From CAVHXA01 sp963639765 (lineage in GTDB: Bacteria > Bacillota > Clostridia > Oscillospirales > Oscillospiraceae), in the NCBI GenBank assembly GCA_963639765.1, contig CAVHXA010000089.1:1-6711 (forward strand): 6,711 nucleotides of DNA, in the 5' to 3' direction. Made by a program: the position numbers and the translations under genes. The notes beneath the pieces were generated by a model. That model was not told where the DNA came from. It did no database searches and worked only from the letters and a program-made list of their open reading frames with translations. Position 1 is the first letter of the stretch; each line of letters opens with the position of its first letter. This document shows, in pieces, positions 1 to 6,383 of the stretch.

Positions 1-819
1 ATTCTGAATGGCGAAAAACATCTGCCGCCGTTCCGGCTGATGCAGGTATTGCTCAGTACGATGAACGAGAAGTATCAGATTGCGGATAAGCTCTCCTCTA
101 TGGAGCTGCGCTATGCCTTCATCCGGCAGAAACTGGAGGCGGGCGTGGATATGTACAGCCTCTGCACCTATCTCGGACAGAACAAGCGCCCCGATGTGAT
201 CGTCAAGCGGTTCTCGGATTATTGCCGTGTTGATCTGGCTGCTGTGGCCTTTTCTGAAATCGAGCAAACAGAATATCAGCGCCGCAACGCGCCACGGCAG
301 ATGAATCTGCTGATTCTTGGCGCAGGTGGTCAGGGGCAGGTCGTCCGTGAAACCGCCGAAGCCATTGGTGTCTTTGAGAATATTGCGTTCCTGGACGATG
401 ACACAACGCTGCCCGGTGTTCTGGACAGCCTTGGTAACTGCCAGCGTTATCGCAACGATTATCCCATGGCATTTGTTGCCATCGGAAATAACGAACTCCG
501 GCGCAAGCTCATCAATCACCTGCAAATGGCAGGCTTCATTGTGCCGGTGCTCAAGCATCCGACTGCGACCATCAGCCCCGCTGTGGAAGCCGGAGCCGGA
601 ACCATTTTTGAAGCAAAGACTATCGTCAATCCTGCCGTGAAAATCGGCAAGGGCGTGATCCTCTCCAGTGCATCCATCGTGGAGCACGGAGCGGTCATTC
701 ACGACTACAGCCACGTTGAAGCCGGAACGATCATCCGCAAAGGAATGATTATCCCAGCCGGAATGCGTGTGAACAACCTCAACCTGAACGAACTCAATTC
801 TGCGCAGAACGCCGGTTGA
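1..819 (+). CDS. Tyrosine-recombinase-like tail fused to a truncated PglD/NeuD-like acyltransferase (5' partial)
   Basis: The frame is open to the window's left edge. The first ATG, at 40, has no Shine-Dalgarno sequence, so the gene very likely begins upstream. Residues below count from that ATG. Residues about 20-62 (MELRYAFIRQKLEAGVDMYS, then a YLGQ...SDYC stretch) resemble the last part of a tyrosine recombinase, which reads HxLRHTF...L..AGVDL..V...LGH...Y. The first His is Met and LGH is LGQ, so the catalytic site looks degenerate. After a linker (63-87), a PglD/NeuD-type Rossmann domain starts at Met88 (LLILGAGGQGQVV, FLDDD). Hexapeptide turns follow (HPTATISP, VKIGKGVIL, IVEHGAV, YSHVEAG). 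His216 and His225 match the conserved histidines of PglD, but the GHG histidine is Gln (GQG). The beta-helix stops at about residue 243, roughly 40 residues short of the full paralogue at 5769. Met88 (base 301) could be a separate start, but no ribosome binding site precedes it. The acyltransferase-like part is certain; the recombinase relationship is a motif-level inference. Confidence 0.72.
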   Translation: MLNGEKHLPPFRLMQVLLSTMNEKYQIADKLSSMELRYAFIRQKLEAGVDMYSLCTYLGQNKRPDVIVKRFSDYCRVDLAAVAFSEIEQTEYQRRNAPRQMNLLILGAGGQGQVVRETAEAIGVFENIAFLDDDTTLPGVLDSLGNCQRYRNDYPMAFVAIGNNELRRKLINHLQMAGFIVPVLKHPTATISPAVEAGAGTIFEAKTIVNPAVKIGKGVILSSASIVEHGAVIHDYSHVEAGTIIRKGMIIPAGMRVNNLNLNELNSAQNAG

Positions 820-836
820 TTCGCAGAATATTTTAG

Positions 837-843
837 AAAGGAG
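837..843 (+). promoter_or_regulatory. Ribosome binding site of the helicase gene
   Basis: AAAGGAG lies seven bases before the ATG at 851, an ideal Shine-Dalgarno spacing. It fixes the helicase start. It also shows that the helicase has its own translation initiation within the 31-base gap after the preceding gene. Confidence 0.85.
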
Positions 844-850
844 ACGGCAC

Positions 851-3800
851 ATGGCTATCGCGCTGTTTGACCACAATCGAATTGCCTATGAAGCCGCCGT
901 CTCGCTCTTAGCCGAAACCGGCAAAGCCGCCATCGTTCACCCCACCGGCACGGGCAAATCCTTCATTGCCTTCAAGCTCTGCGAGGACAACCCTGAAAGC
1001 CGCATCTGCTGGCTCTCACCCAGCGTCTACATCTACGAAACACAGCTTGAAAACCTGAAATCCGCCGCAGACGGCTGGCAGCCGGAGAATGTCATATTCC
1101 TGACCTATGCCAAGCTGATGGGCATGACGGACGAAGAAATCGCGGAGCTTCAGCCGGACTACATCATTCTCGATGAGTTCCATCGCTGCGGCGCGGAAAT
1201 GTGGGGACAGGGTGTGCAGAAGCTGCTCTCCACCTATGCCGCGACACCTGTCCTGGGCTTGTCGGCTACGGCGATCCGCTATCTGGACAACCAGCGCGAT
1301 ATGGCGGACGAGCTGTTTGACGGGAATGTTGCTTCCGAGATCACGCTGGGCGAAGCCATTGTCCGCGGTATTCTTGCGGCGCCTAAATATGTGCTGTCCG
1401 TGTTCTCCTATCAGAAGGACTTGGAACGCTACAAAGCCCGTGTTCGCCGTGCCAAAAGCAAGGTCGTGCGCGATGAAGCGGAGCGGTATCTGGATGCGCT
1501 CCGCCGTGCGCTGGAAAAGGCGGACGGGCTGGATGTCATCTTTGATAAGCACATGACGGAACGCACCGGCAAGTACATCGTGTTCTGTGCCAATAAGGAG
1601 CATATGGACACCATGATGGGCAAGGTGCCGGAGTGGTTCAACCGCATTGATAAGGCTCCGCACATCTATTCCGTGTACTCCGACGATCCCTCCGCCAGCC
1701 AGTCTTTCGCAGACTTCAAGGCAGACGAGGATACCCAACATCTCAAGCTTCTGTTCTGTATCGACGCGCTGAACGAAGGCATCCATGTGGAGAATGTCAG
1801 CGGTGTGATCCTGCTGCGGCCTACCGTGTCACCCATCATCTACAAGCAGCAGATCGGGCGTGCGTTGGCTGCCGGAAAACGCGGGAATGCCGTGATCTTC
1901 GACGTAGTGCTCAACATCGAAAACCTTTACAGCATCGGCGCGGTCGAAGAAGAAATGCAGATTGCCATGACGTACTATCGCTCCCTCGGGGAGGACGATG
2001 CCATCATCAATGAGCGTTTTCAGGTCATTGACGAGGTGCGGGACTGCATCGCTCTTTTTGAAAAGCTCAACGATACGCTGACTGCCTCGTGGGACCTGAT
2101 GTATGAAAAGGCAAAGGATTACTACACAAGAAACGGGAACCTCGAGGTTCCTTACAAATATAAAACTGCGGACGGCTATTCCCTCGGGCATTGGATTCTC
2201 ACGCAAAAGCGTGTCCGCACCGGTGATACGCCCGGTATCCTCTCTGCGGAGCGAATTGCAAAGCTGGACGAAATCGGCATGGTATGGAGCGGCTACCGTG
2301 ACCTCGTGTGGGAACGGAATTTTGAAGCCGCAAAGGAATACTACGATACCTTCGGCAATCTGAATGTGGTTGCGCGATATGTAACGGAAACCGGATTGAA
2401 TCTTGGCGCGTGGATTGCCCGGCTGCGCATTCTTCGCAAGAACCAGAGCCAGCAGCGCTATCTGACACCGGAGCGGATTCAGGCGCTGGACGAAATCGGC
2501 ATGGTATGGGATGTCGCTGACCATTTATGGCAGCAGTATTACGGCGCATGCCTGACATACTACCACGCTCACGGAAATCTCAATATCCCGGCAAAATATA
2601 TCACAGCGGACGGTCTGCGCCTTGGCGTATGGGTCAATACCATCCGCAGCGCTTATCATGGAAAGCGGCTGGACTACCGACTGCTGCCGGAGCAGATCAA
2701 TGCGCTGGATGAGCTGGGAATGATTTGGGACAAACGAAAGGATCGCCTGTGGGAAAAAGGATACACGGAAGCATTGGAGTACCGCAGAGCAAACGGGAAT
2801 TTAGATGTTCCTGCCACATTTAGAACAGCAGATGGATATGCTCTTGGAAAATGGATATCCAGGCAAAGAGACAATTCCGAACTGGCTCCAAAGCGCAAGG
2901 CGCTTCTTGACGATATTGGCATGATTTGGGAAAAACCAGATTCGTGGGAAACGAGGTATGCGTTAGCGAAAGCCTATTACGACGCTCATGGAAATCTTGA
3001 TATGCCGGGGAACTATGTGACGGACGGTATCTGGCTCGGAAAATGGCTGAATGAGCAGCAGCAGATTTATCAGGGCAAGCGCAAAGGGAAAAAACTGACG
3101 GCTGATCAGATAGAACAGCTAAATCGAATCGGGATGTCTTGGGAACACAGATATACCAACGTATGGGAAGCTCATTATAGAGAAGCGAAGCAGTATTTTA
3201 AAGAACATGGTGACTTACTTGTTCCGCCAGATTATCGAGAGGCGGATGGCAAAAACCTGAATTACTGGCTTCTGACCCAGCGGAAATATTGCAGTCAGGG
3301 CAAGCTGACGCAGGAGCAAATCGACCGTCTTTCCTCTATTGGTATGGTGTGGAAGTTCGATGATCCATGGGAAAACGGCTTTTCCCATGCAAAAAGCTAC
3401 TATGAGGAACACGGAAATTTGCTTGTCCAGGGGACGTATGTGTGCCCAGACGGATACGCATTAGGCGGTTGGATTCTGAATCAGCGAGCAAATTACGCAA
3501 AGCCGGACAAATACCGAAAAGTTTCCCCGACGCAGAAGAAACGGCTTGATGAAATCGGCATGGTCTGGAGCCCATCTGCAGAACGCTGGGAAGCGGCGTA
3601 TGCCCTGGCGGAAGAATACTGGAAAGAACATGGTGACCTTTGTGTCCCGACCAAATATAAAGCTCCAAACGGATATGCCTTAGATGAATGGGTGCGCAGC
3701 CAGCGAGAGAAAAAAGCTGCCGGTACCCTGACGCAAGAGCAAATAAAGCGTCTGGATGCTATTGGGATGGATTGGCTGTCTCCCCAGGCACGACTGTGGG

Positions 3801-4006
3801 AAACACGGTTTGAAATTTGCCGCGCGTACTACGAGGAGCACGGGAATCTGGACATGCCAACGACGTATGTGACCGACGACGGCATACAGCTTGGCCTGTG
3901 GCTCTGGCGCATCAAAAAAGGAAAAATCAAGTTAAGCACCAGTGGTGAAAACGGAAATCAGATCAAGCGGCTGGAGAGCATCGGCATCCAGTGGAGAAAT
4001 AGATAG
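851..4006 (+). CDS. DEAD/DEAH-like superfamily 2 helicase with nine C-terminal helicase-associated (HA) repeats
   Basis: Predicted cytoplasmic, ATP-dependent nucleic-acid helicase or translocase of 1051 residues. Visible SF2 motifs: motif I PTGTGKS (31-37); Ia-like region WLSPS (54-58); Ib-like LTYAK (84-88); motif II DEFH (108-111); motif III SAT (138-140); motif IV-like YIVFCANKEH (242-251); motif V region around 303-315; motif VI QQIGRALA (333-340). Between the two RecA-like lobes, about 186-235 is highly charged and probably helical. The second arginine of the QxxGRxxR form of motif VI is Ala340. From residue 413 to the end there are nine tandem repeats of about 66-74 residues, each W...A..YY...GNL.VP..Y...GY.LG.W, ending in LDEIGMVW. 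These match the helicase-associated (HA) domain, thought to bind nucleic acid. Substrate and role are unknown. The gene sits inside a sugar-biosynthesis operon, ending just before the aminotransferase start, which is unusual. Family assignment is firm; function is not. Confidence 0.93.
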   Translation: MAIALFDHNRIAYEAAVSLLAETGKAAIVHPTGTGKSFIAFKLCEDNPESRICWLSPSVYIYETQLENLKSAADGWQPENVIFLTYAKLMGMTDEEIAELQPDYIILDEFHRCGAEMWGQGVQKLLSTYAATPVLGLSATAIRYLDNQRDMADELFDGNVASEITLGEAIVRGILAAPKYVLSVFSYQKDLERYKARVRRAKSKVVRDEAERYLDALRRALEKADGLDVIFDKHMTERTGKYIVFCANKEHMDTMMGKVPEWFNRIDKAPHIYSVYSDDPSASQSFADFKADEDTQHLKLLFCIDALNEGIHVENVSGVILLRPTVSPIIYKQQIGRALAAGKRGNAVIFDVVLNIENLYSIGAVEEEMQIAMTYYRSLGEDDAIINERFQVIDEVRDCIALFEKLNDTLTASWDLMYEKAKDYYTRNGNLEVPYKYKTADGYSLGHWILTQKRVRTGDTPGILSAERIAKLDEIGMVWSGYRDLVWERNFEAAKEYYDTFGNLNVVARYVTETGLNLGAWIARLRILRKNQSQQRYLTPERIQALDEIGMVWDVADHLWQQYYGACLTYYHAHGNLNIPAKYITADGLRLGVWVNTIRSAYHGKRLDYRLLPEQINALDELGMIWDKRKDRLWEKGYTEALEYRRANGNLDVPATFRTADGYALGKWISRQRDNSELAPKRKALLDDIGMIWEKPDSWETRYALAKAYYDAHGNLDMPGNYVTDGIWLGKWLNEQQQIYQGKRKGKKLTADQIEQLNRIGMSWEHRYTNVWEAHYREAKQYFKEHGDLLVPPDYREADGKNLNYWLLTQRKYCSQGKLTQEQIDRLSSIGMVWKFDDPWENGFSHAKSYYEEHGNLLVQGTYVCPDGYALGGWILNQRANYAKPDKYRKVSPTQKKRLDEIGMVWSPSAERWEAAYALAEEYWKEHGDLCVPTKYKAPNGYALDEWVRSQREKKAAGTLTQEQIKRLDAIGMDWLSPQARLWETRFEICRAYYEEHGNLDMPTTYVTDDGIQLGLWLWRIKKGKIKLSTSGENGNQIKRLESIGIQWRNR
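2087..3994 (+). repeat. Nine tandem HA-domain repeats encoded in the helicase gene
   Basis: Approximate repeat units in bases: 2087-2290, 2306-2509, 2525-2728, 2744-2929, 2942-3142, 3161-3352, 3365-3568, 3584-3775 and 3794-3994. Each unit starts near a conserved Trp (SWD, VWE, LWQ, RLWE, SWE, VWE, PWE, RWE, LWE). It carries an H/N-GNL or HGDL element, a VPxxY-like strand, a DG..LG.W core and an IGM(V/I)W end. The repeats are diverged at the DNA level apart from short identical stretches. Unit 5 has lost one residue in the T-DG turn, and units 4, 6 and 8 have a shortened middle loop. Units 6 and 8 resemble each other closely (both have LTQEQI..L..IGM), as do parts of 5 and 9 (GNLDMP). This suggests the array grew by more than one duplication step. 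Confidence 0.9.
2263..2509 (+). repeat. Pair of identical 25-base direct repeats (2263-2287 and 2485-2509)
   Basis: The two copies encode the same LDEIGMVW ending of HA repeats 1 and 2 and are identical over 25 bases. They begin GCTGGACGAAATC and end GGTATGG. Their start points are 222 bases (74 codons) apart, so recombination or slippage between them would remove or add exactly one HA unit without breaking the frame. A third, imperfect copy lies at about 3546-3568. Confidence 0.85.
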
Positions 4007-4010
4007 GAGA
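4005..4010 (+). promoter_or_regulatory. Ribosome binding site of the aminotransferase gene
   Basis: AGGAGA overlaps the helicase stop codon (TAG, 4004-4006). Two ATGs follow at 4014 and 4017. The spacing from GGAG is about four bases to the first and seven to the second, so 4017 is preferred. The overlap implies that translation of the aminotransferase is coupled to termination of the helicase. Confidence 0.75.
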
Positions 4011-4016
4011 CAAATG

Positions 4017-5138
4017 ATGGATAAACGACTTTTGCTGGCCAGCCCGCATATGTCGGACGAGGGCTATGAACTGGAATATATTCACGACGCATTCCGAAAG
4101 AACTGGATCGCGCCGCTGGGCGAGAATGTCAATGAATTTGAGAAGGCTATGGGTACATTTTTGGGTACCGGCTACCCTGTTGCCCTGTCTGCCGGTACGG
4201 CGGCACTGCATCTTTCGATGATCCTCGCGGGTGTGAAGCCCGGTGATACGGTGTTCTGCCAGAGTCTCACCTTCTCCGCCTCGGCAAATCCGATTGCCTA
4301 TTGCGGAGCAAAACCGGTCTTCATCGACTCTGAGTGCGAGACGTGGAACATGGATCCCGATGCTCTGGAAAAGGCGTTTGCGCTGTATGGCGTGCCCAAA
4401 GCGGTGGTGGTTGTGCATCTGTACGGCAACCCCGCAAAGCTCAATGAGATTACTGCCATCTGCCGTGAGCACAATGTTCCCTTGATTGAGGATGCCGCTG
4501 AGGCACTGGGTTCTACATACAACGGACAGAAGTGCGGCACCTTTGGTGAGTTCGGCGGCCTGTCCTTCAACGGCAACAAGATCATCACCACTTCCGGCGG
4601 CGGCATGCTGCTGTGCCGGACAGAAGAGGAAGCCAAACATGCCCTGAAGCTGGCAACGCAGGCCCGTGAGAATGCGCCGTGGTACCAGCACGAGGAGATC
4701 GGTTACAACTACCGCATGAGCAACATCTCCGCCGGTATTGGCCGAGGCCAAATGAAGGTATTGCCGTTGCGCGTGCAGCAAAAACAGGCCATCTTTGCCC
4801 GTTACTCTGAAAAACTGAAAGGTCTGCCGCTGACCATGCAGCCGAAGCTGGATTGTGCCGAGCCAAACCGTTGGCTGTCCGTTGCTCTGCTGGATGCAGA
4901 CTGCGGCGTGACACCAATCGATATGCTGGCACGACTGAACGAAGCCAATATCGAAGGCCGCCACCTCTGGAAGCCCATGAATTTGCAGCCGGTCTTTGCG
5001 GATTGCCCCTTTGTCAGCGTCAATGACAAGCCGGTGTGTGAGGACTTGTTTGCCCGCGGTGTATGCCTGCCCAGCGACACGAAGATGCGCATGGACGACG
5101 TTGACCGCGTGTGTGCAGTGATCCGGGAGATGTTCTGA
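4017..5138 (+). CDS. DegT/DnrJ/EryC1/StrS family PLP-dependent sugar aminotransferase (PglE-like)
   Basis: Predicted to transfer an amino group, usually from glutamate, to a 4-keto (or 3-keto) nucleotide sugar in the cytoplasm. The 373-residue length is normal for the family. Motifs numbered from the ATG at 4017: N-terminal LASPHMSDEGYE and WIAPLG typical of the PglE/PseC branch; cofactor-phosphate loop LSAGTAALHL (58-67); pyridine-nitrogen acid in IEDAAEALGS (Asp159); Schiff-base lysine in SFNGNK (Lys188) followed by TTSGGGM; and GYNYRMSNI (229-237). All catalytic residues appear present. A longer reading from base 3942 overlaps the helicase and is not needed. The start could also be 4014, one codon earlier. 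Its neighbours, a PglC-like transferase and a PglD-like acetyltransferase, suggest a bacillosamine-type diamino sugar as product. Exact substrate is inferred; perosamine or another 4-amino sugar is possible. Confidence 0.95.
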   Translation: MDKRLLLASPHMSDEGYELEYIHDAFRKNWIAPLGENVNEFEKAMGTFLGTGYPVALSAGTAALHLSMILAGVKPGDTVFCQSLTFSASANPIAYCGAKPVFIDSECETWNMDPDALEKAFALYGVPKAVVVVHLYGNPAKLNEITAICREHNVPLIEDAAEALGSTYNGQKCGTFGEFGGLSFNGNKIITTSGGGMLLCRTEEEAKHALKLATQARENAPWYQHEEIGYNYRMSNISAGIGRGQMKVLPLRVQQKQAIFARYSEKLKGLPLTMQPKLDCAEPNRWLSVALLDADCGVTPIDMLARLNEANIEGRHLWKPMNLQPVFADCPFVSVNDKPVCEDLFARGVCLPSDTKMRMDDVDRVCAVIREMF

Positions 5139-5776
5139 TGCAGCACAAAGCTGGATTTTACGAAAAATATGTCAAGCGGTTTCTGGATATTCTTCTGTCC
5201 GGAATGGCGCTGATTATTCTGACGCCTTTGCTTCTCGTCATAGCAATTCTGGTGCGTGTGAAGCTGGGGAGCCCCGTGATTTTCTGCCAGGAGCGTCCGG
5301 GAAAAGATGAGAAAATATTTAAGCTTCATAAGTTCCGCAGCATGAGCGATGCGCGGGATGAAAATGGCGAACTCCTGCCGGATGAAGAACGGTTGGGACG
5401 CTTTGGTCGTTGGCTACGCGCTACAAGTGCTGACGAACTATTAGAGCTATATGACATTCTATGCGGAAATTTGAGTATTGTCGGGCCAAGGCCATTATTG
5501 GTGAAGTACCTGCCACTGTACACAGAAGAACAGCACCACCGTCATGATGTGCGACCCGGCCTGACAGGATGGGCGCAGGTGCACGGTCGCAACCTCGCCT
5601 CGTGGGAGGAGCGGTTTGCGTACGATGTTGACTATGTTGACCATATAAGCTTTGCGCTGGATGTGAAGATCATCTTCATGACCATCCGCTGTGTGCTTGC
5701 CCGAGAGGGCATCAGTGCGGAAGGCAGTGCAACAATGGAAGAATTTACAGGAACGAGGGCTTCAATACATGAATAA
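5138..5776 (+). CDS. PglC-like phosphoglycosyl transferase (initiating bacterial sugar transferase)
   Basis: Small monotopic membrane enzyme that moves a sugar-1-phosphate from a UDP-sugar to undecaprenyl phosphate, starting the lipid-linked glycan on the inner face of the membrane. At 212 residues it has the short PglC-type form, without the extra membrane helices of WbaP-like relatives. Visible features: an N-terminal hydrophobic segment at about 14-42 with a central TP (29-30), as in the re-entrant helix of PglC; KLHKFRSMSD (62-71); catalytic Asp-Glu dyad in SADEL (Asp99, Glu100); VGPRPLL (115-121); and RPGLTGWAQVHGRN (139-152). The start ATG overlaps the preceding TGA (TGATG), with GGGAGA seven bases upstream, so it should be translationally coupled to the aminotransferase. 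An earlier in-frame ATG at 5111 would overlap further and is less likely. The UDP-diacetylbacillosamine substrate is inferred from neighbours only. Confidence 0.95.
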   Translation: MQHKAGFYEKYVKRFLDILLSGMALIILTPLLLVIAILVRVKLGSPVIFCQERPGKDEKIFKLHKFRSMSDARDENGELLPDEERLGRFGRWLRATSADELLELYDILCGNLSIVGPRPLLVKYLPLYTEEQHHRHDVRPGLTGWAQVHGRNLASWEERFAYDVDYVDHISFALDVKIIFMTIRCVLAREGISAEGSATMEEFTGTRASIHE

Positions 5777-6383
5777 GCAGGTTATCGTAATTGGAGCCAG
5801 CGGCCATGGAAAGGTTGTGGCGGATATCGTTCGCAGGAGCGGCGATACGCTGCTTGGCTTTCTGGATGACAATGAGATGCTTCCGACTGAGGTCGCGGGT
5901 ATTTCCGTGCTAGGAAAAGTCGAGGATTACGCAAAATACCCAGAAGCATCTTTTGTAATAGGAATCGGCAACTCTTTCGTTCGCGAGAAGATTGCACGTC
6001 AGCTTCGTGATGTGCATTGGTATACTGCAATCCACCCATCGGCTGTAATCTCTGCACTGGATACTCAGATCGGTGTGGGCAGTGTTGTTATGGCAAATGC
6101 TGTGGTCAACCCGTCTTCCCATATTGGAGAGCATTGTATCATCAATACCTCAGCCGTCGTGGAACACGATAACCATGTCGAAAATTTTGCACACATTTCT
6201 GTTGGTGCAAAGCTCGGCGGGACAGTTTCAGTCGGAGCGCATACATGGGTCGGCATTGGATCGACCATTATAAATAATATAACCATTTGCGGCCATTGCA
6301 CGATCGGTGCTGGCGCAGTGGTGATTCATGATATCAAGGAGAGCGGAACCTATGTCGGAGTCCCTGCAAGGAAAATCAAATAA
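5769..6383 (+). CDS. PglD/NeuD-family sugar acetyltransferase (complete)
   Basis: Predicted acetyl-CoA-dependent acetyltransferase acting on an amino (or hydroxyl) group of a nucleotide sugar, as PglD does on UDP-4-amino sugars. It has 204 residues, full length for the family. The N-terminal Rossmann-like sugar-binding domain carries VIGASGHGKVV (8-17, His13) and FLDDN (31-35). The C-terminal left-handed beta-helix runs from about 88 to 190, with hexapeptide turns, and closes with GTYVGVPARKIK. The putative catalytic base is His133 in VVEHD, and His142 in FAHISVGA also matches PglD. The start ATG at 5769 overlaps the end of the sugar transferase gene by eight bases (ATGAATAA). A purine-rich GAGGG lies nine bases before it. 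A longer frame from 5691 lies inside the upstream gene and lacks family similarity. Unlike the first acyltransferase-like gene of the window, all key residues and the whole helix are kept, so this copy probably does the chemistry. Confidence 0.94.
   Translation: MNKQVIVIGASGHGKVVADIVRRSGDTLLGFLDDNEMLPTEVAGISVLGKVEDYAKYPEASFVIGIGNSFVREKIARQLRDVHWYTAIHPSAVISALDTQIGVGSVVMANAVVNPSSHIGEHCIINTSAVVEHDNHVENFAHISVGAKLGGTVSVGAHTWVGIGSTIINNITICGHCTIGAGAVVIHDIKESGTYVGVPARKIK
6336..6341 (+). promoter_or_regulatory. Ribosome binding site of the GT4 gene, inside the acetyltransferase gene
   Basis: AAGGAG lies within the last codons of the acetyltransferase gene, ten bases before the ATG at 6352. It supports a start that overlaps the upstream gene by 32 bases, rather than a later start after the TAA at 6381-6383. 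Confidence 0.75.

Noticed and set aside
301..819. Separate acyltransferase gene starting at the internal ATG at 301
   Set aside because: The protein domain does begin there, but no Shine-Dalgarno sequence precedes it and the frame is continuous from the left edge. It is kept as an alternative inside the fusion entry, not as its own gene.
820..850. Possible promoter or terminator between the first gene and the helicase
   Set aside because: The gap is only 31 bases, has no -35/-10 pair or stem-loop with a T run, and is largely taken up by the ribosome binding site.
1016..1786. Minus-strand open frame (256 codons) opposite the helicase core
   Set aside because: It lies entirely opposite conserved helicase motifs and its translation resembles no family, so it is a shadow frame of a G+C-rich gene.
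1829..2524. Minus-strand open frame with internally repeated peptides (PYHADFVQ)
   Set aside because: The repetition is only the reverse reading of the HA repeat ends (DEIGMVW) on the + strand.
2087..3994. Possible CRISPR-like or non-coding tandem array
   Set aside because: The spacing is regular, but similarity is at protein level, the frame is intact throughout and there are no near-identical short repeats with unique spacers.
3942..4016. Upstream extension of the aminotransferase to an ATG at 3942
   Set aside because: The extra residues overlap the last HA repeat, match nothing in the family, and a good ribosome binding site favours the start at 4017.
3963..4964. Long minus-strand open frame (333 codons) opposite the aminotransferase
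   Set aside because: It mirrors the codon pattern of a clear, fully conserved + strand gene. Its translation shows no recognisable fold, and it has no convincing start signal.
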